In this document: positions 59,174 through 64,000 of the stretch, piece after piece
Layout: each line of letters begins with the position of its first letter
How positions within the stretch are numbered: position 1 is the stretch's first letter
Notes under the pieces: generated by a model
The model's database searches: none
Seen by the model: the letters and a program-made list of their open reading frames with translations, nothing else
Told to the model about the DNA's origin: nothing
NCBI GenBank assembly: GCA_963772975.1
Contig: CAVYZH010000010.1
Location: 186,001-250,000, forward strand
Length of the DNA stretch: 64,000 nt
From: AC-32 sp963772975
GTDB taxonomy: Bacteria; Actinomycetota; Thermoleophilia; Gaiellales; Gaiellaceae
Direction: 5' to 3'
Program-made: the position numbers and the translations under genes

Positions 59174-60660
59174 TCGCCTCGCTCGCCACCCCACACATCG
59201 ACTGGTTCGCTCTCGCGGCGCCGCTGGCACTGCTCGCGGCCGGCGGGGTCAACCTGCTCTGCGCCGTGACCGTCCCGCGCGGTGACCGGCGCGTCGTCAC
59301 CTCGACCGTCTGCGCGCTCGGCTTCGCGGGCGCGCTCGTCGCCGCGGCACTGCTGTTCGCCGACAGCGCCAACGGCCACGGTGTGATCGCCGACGTGATC
59401 CAGCGCGACCGGCTCGGTGCGCTGACGACGATGATCATCGCCGGCTCCGGCCTGCTCGCGGTCGGCACCTCCTTCGCGGAACCGATGAGCGACGACCACA
59501 TCGCCGAGTACTACGCGTTGCTGGCGTGGGCGGGCGCCGGCATGGCGTTCCTGAGCACGGCGAGCACGCTGATGACGCTCTTCCTCGGGCTCGAGTGGTT
59601 CTCGATCAGCCTCTACATCCTCTGCGCGATCGACCGCGAGCTCGCCGGCTCGCTCGAGGCCGGGCTCAAGTACCTGATCGTCGGCGGCTTCGGCTCGGCG
59701 ATGCTGCTCTTCGGCTCGGCGCTCGTCTACGGCGCGACCGGCAAGCTCGAGTTCCACGAGATCGCCCAGGCCGTCCAGCAGCAGGGGCTCAGCCACGACG
59801 CGCTGCTCGTCGCCGGGCTCGCGCTCGTGATCGGCGGGCTCGGCTTCAAGGCCTCGGCGGCGCCGTTCCACATGTGGACGCCCGACGTCTACGAAGGCGC
59901 GCCGACACCCGTGACGGCCTTCATGTCGGCCGCCACCAAGGCGGTCGCGCTCGTGGTGATGCTGCGCGTGCTCACGACCGCCTTCCCGCAGGAGGCGCAC
60001 CTCTGGACGATCGCCGTCGCCGTGATGGCCTGCGCGTCGCTCGCGGTCGGGAACCTGGCGGCGCTCGTGCAGACGGGGATCAAGCGGATGCTGGCGTACT
60101 CCTCGATCTCGCACGCCGGCTTCATGCTGATCGCGATCGCCGCGAACAATGCGCTCGGCGGCCGCGCACTCCTCTACTACCTGATCCCGTACACGGCGAT
60201 GTCGGTCGGCTCGTTCGCCGTCGTCGCCGCGCGCGAGCGGGAGCTGAACCGGCCGGTGACGATCCAGAACCTGGCGGGTTTCGGCTGGGAGCGGCCGCTG
60301 CTCGGCGGCGGGATGACCGTCTTCATGCTCGGCTTCGCGGGCTTCCCGCTGACCGGCGGCTTCGTCGGCAAGTTCTATCTCTTCTCCGCCGCCTACGACC
60401 GCGGCTGGACCTGGCTCGTGATCGTCGGCGTGGTCGCGACGGCGGTCAGCCTCTACTACTACCTGGGCGTGATCCGTGCGATGTACTTCCGCCCCTCGGA
60501 GGAGCTGCAGCTGGCGCCGGTCGCGGGTGGCTCGCCGCCGCGGGAACTGCTGCTGCAGAGCGCGGTCGCAGGGGCGATCGCGGTCACGGTCGGCTCCTTC
60601 TTCGCGGTCGAGCCGCTGATCGAGGCCGCGAAGCACGCGACCGAAGCGCTCTTCCTCTAG
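59170..60660 (+). CDS. nuoN: NADH-quinone oxidoreductase subunit N
   Basis: A 496-residue proton-pumping subunit, last gene of the operon. LFLGLEWFSISLYILCAIDR, then GFKASAAPFHMWTPDVYEGA, and MLAYSSISHAGFMLIAIAAN are conserved. GTG 59170 overlaps nuoM. It converges by four bases on the minus-strand membrane-protein gene, so the nuo transcript ends here. Confidence 0.97.
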   Translation: MIASLATPHIDWFALAAPLALLAAGGVNLLCAVTVPRGDRRVVTSTVCALGFAGALVAAALLFADSANGHGVIADVIQRDRLGALTTMIIAGSGLLAVGTSFAEPMSDDHIAEYYALLAWAGAGMAFLSTASTLMTLFLGLEWFSISLYILCAIDRELAGSLEAGLKYLIVGGFGSAMLLFGSALVYGATGKLEFHEIAQAVQQQGLSHDALLVAGLALVIGGLGFKASAAPFHMWTPDVYEGAPTPVTAFMSAATKAVALVVMLRVLTTAFPQEAHLWTIAVAVMACASLAVGNLAALVQTGIKRMLAYSSISHAGFMLIAIAANNALGGRALLYYLIPYTAMSVGSFAVVAARERELNRPVTIQNLAGFGWERPLLGGGMTVFMLGFAGFPLTGGFVGKFYLFSAAYDRGWTWLVIVGVVATAVSLYYYLGVIRAMYFRPSEELQLAPVAGGSPPRELLLQSAVAGAIAVTVGSFFAVEPLIEAAKHATEALFL

Positions 60661-61001
60661 CGGCTGCGGAACTCAGCGGCCGCGGCCACCACGGCCTGGA
60701 CGCAGAAGACGGCCAGGCAGGCGAGCAGGGCCGAGCGGGCCGCCGTTGGGACGGCGCCTTCCGTGACCGCCGGCGCACGCGCGGCGGCTCCGACCACGAC
60801 GAGGAGGAGCACGATCGTCCAGAGCAGGGCGTGCAGGTGCTCGTCCGCCCCGTCGAGCACGCGGCCGAACGCCTCGAGCGCCGCGACCGCCGCCGCCGGC
60901 ACTGCGAGCAGGACCGCGTAGAACGCGAGCCCATGGAACCCGGCTCCGTCCGCCGCTGCCGCTGCGATCACGAGCCCCACGGGTACCGCCCGGCGCGCCA
61001 T
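60657..61001 (-). CDS. Small membrane protein, unknown
   Basis: A 114-residue protein with three or four hydrophobic segments (MARRAVPVGLVIAAAAADGA, FYAVLLAVPAAAVAALEAFG, LLWTIVLLLVVVGAAARA and SALLACLAVFCVQAVVAAAA). It starts at ATG 61001 and its stop overlaps the nuoN stop by four bases. Not recognised. Confidence 0.6.
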   Translation of the reverse strand: MARRAVPVGLVIAAAAADGAGFHGLAFYAVLLAVPAAAVAALEAFGRVLDGADEHLHALLWTIVLLLVVVGAAARAPAVTEGAVPTAARSALLACLAVFCVQAVVAAAAEFRSR

Positions 61002-61071
61002 GCGCAGGTGTTCGGCGCCCGCTCCGAGGGTCCTTCGTTACGCTCACCGAACCCGTGAGAAAGGAGCGCTG

Positions 61072-61768
61072 ATGGCCGATGTGTCGGTGACGTGGCTGGG
61101 TCACGCGAGCTTCCGCGTCGACTCGCCAGGGGGTAAGCGGATCTACGTCGACCCGTGGCTGGGCAACCCGAAATGCCCCGACTCCGAGAAGGAGCCTGAG
61201 CGGATCGACCTGATCGCGATCACGCACGGACACGGCGACCACGTCGGCGAGACGGTGGAGCTGAGCAAGCAGTTCAAGCCGCAAGCCGTCGTGGCGAATG
61301 TCGAGCTCAAGGCCTGGCTGCAGCAACAGGGCGCGGAGATGGACGACCTGCCGGGGCCAGAACAAGGGTGGGACGGTCGAGGTCGACGGGATCAAGCTGA
61401 CGCTCGTGAATGCCTTCCACTCGAGCGGCTCGGACGCCGGGGACTACCTGGGCGAGGCCGCCGGGATCGTGCTCGAGCTCGAGAACGGGACGAAGCTCTA
61501 CTTCGCCGGCGACACCTGCGTCTTCGGCGACATGCAGCTGATCGCGCGGATCTACTCGCCCGACGTGGCGATCCTGCCGATCGGCGGTTACTTCACGATG
61601 GACCCGCGCGAGGCCGGGGTCGCGCTCGAGTTGCTCGGTGCGACGCGCTGCATCCCCTGCCATTACGGAACCTTTCCACTGCTGAAGGGCACGCCCGACG
61701 AGCTGCGGCAGCAAGCGCCGGACGTCGAGATCATCGAGCTGCAGCCCGGGGAGACGACGACGGTTTGA
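61072..61768 (+). CDS. UPF0173-family metal-dependent hydrolase, frameshifted
   Basis: An MBL-fold hydrolase of the UPF0173 group (about 230 residues). The first part MADVSVTWLGHASFRVDSPG, then GKRIYVDPWLGNPKCPDSEK and the metal-binding LIAITHGHGDHVGETVEL (HxHxDH), reads in one frame to DDLPGP. One extra base near 61360 throws the rest into the next frame: NKGGTVEVDGIKLTLVNAFH, then LYFAGDTCVFGDMQLIARIY, then CIPCHYGTFPLLKGTPDELR. The ATG at 61072 follows AAAGGAG. Function in this family is not settled. Confidence 0.88.
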
Positions 61769-62040
61769 GACAACGCTGGTTCGGTGCCACGGGACTGCAG
61801 GTCCCGGAGATCGCGGTCGAGGGTGAGCTCGAGCTCGGGGACGCGCTCGTGCTGGACGACGTCTCCGACGAGGCCGCCCTGAAGCAGGCGCACGAACAGG
61901 GCCGCGCGATCGTCGTGCGGGCGGGGTCCGCGGAGGAAGTGAAGGTGGCGCTCAGCCGGCCCGAGGTCGCCTCGGTGCTCGTTCCCGCCGACAAGCGTGA
62001 GCTGCTGGAGCTCGACCTCACGGAGCTGACCTACGGTTAG
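61765..62040 (+). CDS. Hypothetical 91-residue protein
   Basis: Starts at TTG 61765, overlapping the hydrolase stop as TTGA, and reads MRQRWFGATGLQVPEIAVEG, then an alpha/beta pattern (DEAALKQAHEQGRAIVVRAG, then SAEEVKVALSRPEVASVLVP) ending LELDLTELTYG. No known motif. Coupled to the hydrolase before it and close to the DUF1028 gene after it, so the three form one unit. Confidence 0.55.
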   Translation: MRQRWFGATGLQVPEIAVEGELELGDALVLDDVSDEAALKQAHEQGRAIVVRAGSAEEVKVALSRPEVASVLVPADKRELLELDLTELTYG

Positions 62041-62872
62041 GGTCGCCACCTACTCGATCGCCGCCTGCGACCTCGAAGCGGGGCAGTGGGGTGTCGCCAC
62101 GCAGTCGAAGTTTCTCGGCGTCGGCTCCGTCGTCCCGTGGGCCGAGCCCCAGGTCGGCGCTGTCGCGACGCAGGCCTACGCGAACCCGCGCTACGGGCCC
62201 GACGGGCTCGCGCTGCTGCGGGAGGGCGCGAGCGCGGAGAAGGTCGTCGAGCGCCTGACGCAGGCCGACGACGGACGCGACCACCGCCAGCTGGGCGTGG
62301 TCGACGGCAAGGGCGGCAGCGCCAGCTTCACCGGCTCTGAGTGCATGGACTGGGCCGGCGGCCGCACCGGGCCGTGCTACGCGGCGCAGGGGAACATCCT
62401 CGTCTCCGCCGAGACGGTCGACGCGATCGCCGAAAGCTTCGAGCGGACCGCGGGCACACCGCTCGTCGAGCGGCTGCTCGATTGCCTCGACGCGGCCCAG
62501 GCCGCCGGCGGCGACCGGCGCGGCCAGCAGTCGGCCGCCTTGCTCGTGGTCGAGCGCGACGGCGGCTACGCGGGTCTTTCGGACAGCATCGTCGACCTGC
62601 GGGTCGACGAGCACGAGCGGCCGCTCGAGGACCTGCGGCGCATCTACGACATGCACCAGGCGATCTTCGGCAAGACGCCGTCCGAGGAGTGGCTCGACGT
62701 GGACGACGGGCTCGGAACGGAGCTGCGCGAACGGCTCGGACGGCTCGGCTTCGAGGGCGAGCTCGACGCGGCCTTCAACGACTGGGCCGGGAAGGAGAAC
62801 CTGGAGGAGCGCGTTGACGGAGTCGAGCGCGTCGACCCCGTCGTGCTCGATGAGCTGAGGAGGCAGACGTGA
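62036..62872 (+). CDS. DUF1028 protein, no standard start codon visible
   Basis: A DUF1028 protein (Ntn-hydrolase-like fold) of about 278 residues. The front part TYSIAACDLEAGQWGVATQS, then FLGVGSVVPWAEPQVGAVAT, HRQLGVVDGKGGSASFTGSE, CMDWAGGRTGPCYAAQGNIL and RRGQQSAALLVVERDGGYAG are in one open frame. Upstream the frame is closed at 62027-62029, and the only codons before the conserved text are CCT ACG GTT AGG. The position where GTGA overlap would be expected holds GTT at 62036. The first canonical in-frame start is GTG 62297, far inside the domain. Either a non-standard start is used or a base is wrong. Confidence 0.8.
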   Translation, partial: VRVATYSIAACDLEAGQWGVATQSKFLGVGSVVPWAEPQVGAVATQAYANPRYGPDGLALLREGASAEKVVERLTQADDGRDHRQLGVVDGKGGSASFTGSECMDWAGGRTGPCYAAQGNILVSAETVDAIAESFERTAGTPLVERLLDCLDAAQAAGGDRRGQQSAALLVVERDGGYAGLSDSIVDLRVDEHERPLEDLRRIYDMHQAIFGKTPSEEWLDVDDGLGTELRERLGRLGFEGELDAAFNDWAGKENLEERVDGVERVDPVVLDELRRQT

Positions 62873-63540
62873 GCGAAAGGATCACGCGAATCGACGAGCT
62901 GGAGCTCTTTCCGATCGAAGGCCAGGAAGGCCTGACGTGGCGACCGATCCGCCGCCACTTCGACATCCAGGCCTTCGGCGTCAACGCCTACACCGCCGAC
63001 CAGGCGGGCAAGCGGGTGGTCGAGGAGCACCGCGAGGAGGGCGGGCACGAGGAGCTCTACGTCGTCCTCTCCGGCCGCGCGCTCTTCATGCTCGACGGCG
63101 AGGAGCACGACGCGCCTGCCGGCACACTCGTCCACTGTCCTCCGGGCACGCCGCGCGGCGCCGTTGCCGCCGAGCCGGGGACGACCGTGCTCGGGATCGG
63201 CGCCAAGCCCGGCGAGGTGTTCGAGCCCTCTGGCTGGGAGTGGACGTTCGCGGGGATGTCGCTGCTCAGCCAGGGCCAGGAGGAAGCCGCGCGGCGCGAG
63301 TTCGACGCCGGGATCGAGGCCTACCCGGACGCCTGGCAGGGCTACTACAACCTCGCCTGCGTGGAAGCCAAGCTCGGGAACCGCGAGCTCGCGCTTGCAC
63401 AGCTCCGGCGCGCGGCGGAGATCGATCAGGCCGTCGTCTCGAAGTACGCACCCGAGGACAAGGACTTCGGGTCGCTCTACGACGACGCTGAATTTCTAGC
63501 GATCACCGGGCAGGCGCCGACCAACGGCGCGGGCTCGTAG
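62869..63540 (+). CDS. Cupin-TPR fusion protein
   Basis: A 223-residue protein in two parts. Residues about 20-120 form a cupin (EEHREEGGHEELYVVLSGRA, then LVHCPPGTPRGAVAAEPGTT; the H and E residues fit a metal site). Residues about 135-205 form one or two tetratricopeptide-like helix pairs (GQEEAARREFDAGIEAYPDA, then YYNLACVEAKLGNRELALAQ and LRRAAEIDQ). The combination suggests a small-molecule-binding domain tethered to a protein-binding one. The GTG at 62869 overlaps the DUF1028 stop. The 3' end overlaps the convergent dehydrogenase gene by 45 bases. Confidence 0.8.
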   Translation: MSERITRIDELELFPIEGQEGLTWRPIRRHFDIQAFGVNAYTADQAGKRVVEEHREEGGHEELYVVLSGRALFMLDGEEHDAPAGTLVHCPPGTPRGAVAAEPGTTVLGIGAKPGEVFEPSGWEWTFAGMSLLSQGQEEAARREFDAGIEAYPDAWQGYYNLACVEAKLGNRELALAQLRRAAEIDQAVVSKYAPEDKDFGSLYDDAEFLAITGQAPTNGAGS

Positions 63541-64000
63541 CGCCGGCAGCGGGTTGCCCTCCGGGCGCGCTACCAGCAACACGGCTCCGTGCCCGGGCTC
63601 GGCGACCAGCGAGTCCACCAGCAGCTGCAGCCCGACCGCGAGCGCGAATGCCTTGTGCGCGTGATCCCCGCCGAAGGGCACGAGCTCGTCCTCGCCTGCC
63701 TCACCGGCGAGCACCTCGCCGTAGGTGACGCGGCCCATCGAGACGTCGCTGACAAGCGGCTCGCCCTCCGAGGAGGGAATCGCAATCGCCAGCGGGTTCG
63801 TGCCCGTCAGCTTCGGCCCGCCCTCGGGATGGCCGAGCCGCGCGGGCGAGGTGGCCGTCAGCGCGGCAACGAGGCCGCCGGCCGCGAGCTTGCGGCCCCA
63901 GTAGCCGAGCATCCCGGTCGGAAACGTCCGCTGTGCGACGACCAGTCGGGCGTGCTCGGGTGGGTCGGCCAGCTGCGCCTCCACGATCGCGGCCAGCGTC
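63496..64000 (-). CDS. Ldh-family (malate/L-lactate type) dehydrogenase, C-terminal part
   Basis: The C-terminal about 167 residues of a member of the malate/L-lactate/ureidoglycolate dehydrogenase family (Ldh_2), cut by the right edge. The core pattern LTGTNPLAIAIPSSEGEPLV, then SDVSMGRVTYGEVLA, then LVPFGGDHAHKAFALAVGLQ is the NAD-binding and catalytic part of these enzymes, and the tail ALRARAVGRRLPGDR is a typical end. The start lies beyond the window; an internal GTG at 63984 is only the first in-frame candidate seen here. The exact substrate is not determinable. Confidence 0.65.
   Translation of the reverse strand, partial: TLAAIVEAQLADPPEHARLVVAQRTFPTGMLGYWGRKLAAGGLVAALTATSPARLGHPEGGPKLTGTNPLAIAIPSSEGEPLVSDVSMGRVTYGEVLAGEAGEDELVPFGGDHAHKAFALAVGLQLLVDSLVAEPGHGAVLLVARPEGNPLPALRARAVGRRLPGDR

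Overview
The window is 64 kb of very GC-rich chromosome, densely packed on both strands. Start and stop codons often overlap as ATGA or GTGA, GTG and TTG starts are common, and many genes seem to lack a leader. The gene content fits an aerobic actinobacterium: a 14-subunit complex I, ergothioneine genes, an F420-type nitroreductase-fold protein, a CIRCE-controlled groESL operon and a TMEM175 channel. My best guess is a soil Thermoleophilia-type lineage (Gaiellales/Solirubrobacterales). That is inference; there is no 16S or marker phylogeny here.

Layout. 0-5.6 kb (minus): a branched-chain-type ABC importer (livH, a fused livM-livG, a lipoprotein binding protein), a secreted unknown protein and an ornithine cyclodeaminase-like enzyme cut by the left edge. 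5.7-9.75 kb (plus): a redox module made of a cyclic-nucleotide-binding domain, a thioredoxin-reductase-like flavoprotein, a UBP-type zinc finger, EgtB and EgtD. 9.8-18.5 kb: small unknown proteins, a tRNA-Arg, ygfZ, an MFS exporter with an operator-like repeat, and an accessory stretch with a dispersed repeat. 18.7-20.8 kb: groEL-groES. 20.9-29.8 kb: NUDIX and ASCH proteins, a 2-oxoacid dehydrogenase E1a-E1b-E2 operon, lipB and lipA, TMEM175 and an HD-GYP remnant. 29.9-43.2 kb: an exoprotein locus with two very large beta-propeller (BNR/VPS10-type) proteins flanking an M36 metalloprotease, then an S8 protease and a HEVSE-motif secreted protein. 43.2-46.5 kb: fumC, a zinc ribbon, a ferredoxin-NADP reductase-like flavoprotein and an ErpA-type Fe-S carrier. 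46.7-60.7 kb: nuoABCDEFGHIJKLMN. 60.7-64 kb: a membrane protein, a UPF0173 hydrolase, a DUF1028 protein, a cupin-TPR protein and an Ldh-family dehydrogenase cut by the right edge.

How it fits together: the dehydrogenase complex, its lipoylation enzymes, fumarase, the Fe-S carrier and complex I are one respiratory core. The ergothioneine module and the flavoproteins handle redox stress. The exoprotein locus feeds on extracellular protein, and the amino-acid importer could take up the products.

Reading caution: at least ten genes carry single-base frame breaks, mostly one extra base, although the protein on both sides is well conserved. Many are probably sequence errors in the assembly, and they affect gene models throughout. 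The most interesting non-gene signals are the recurrent -10-like hexamer six bases before start codons, two dispersed repeat families and the operator-like array before the MFS exporter.
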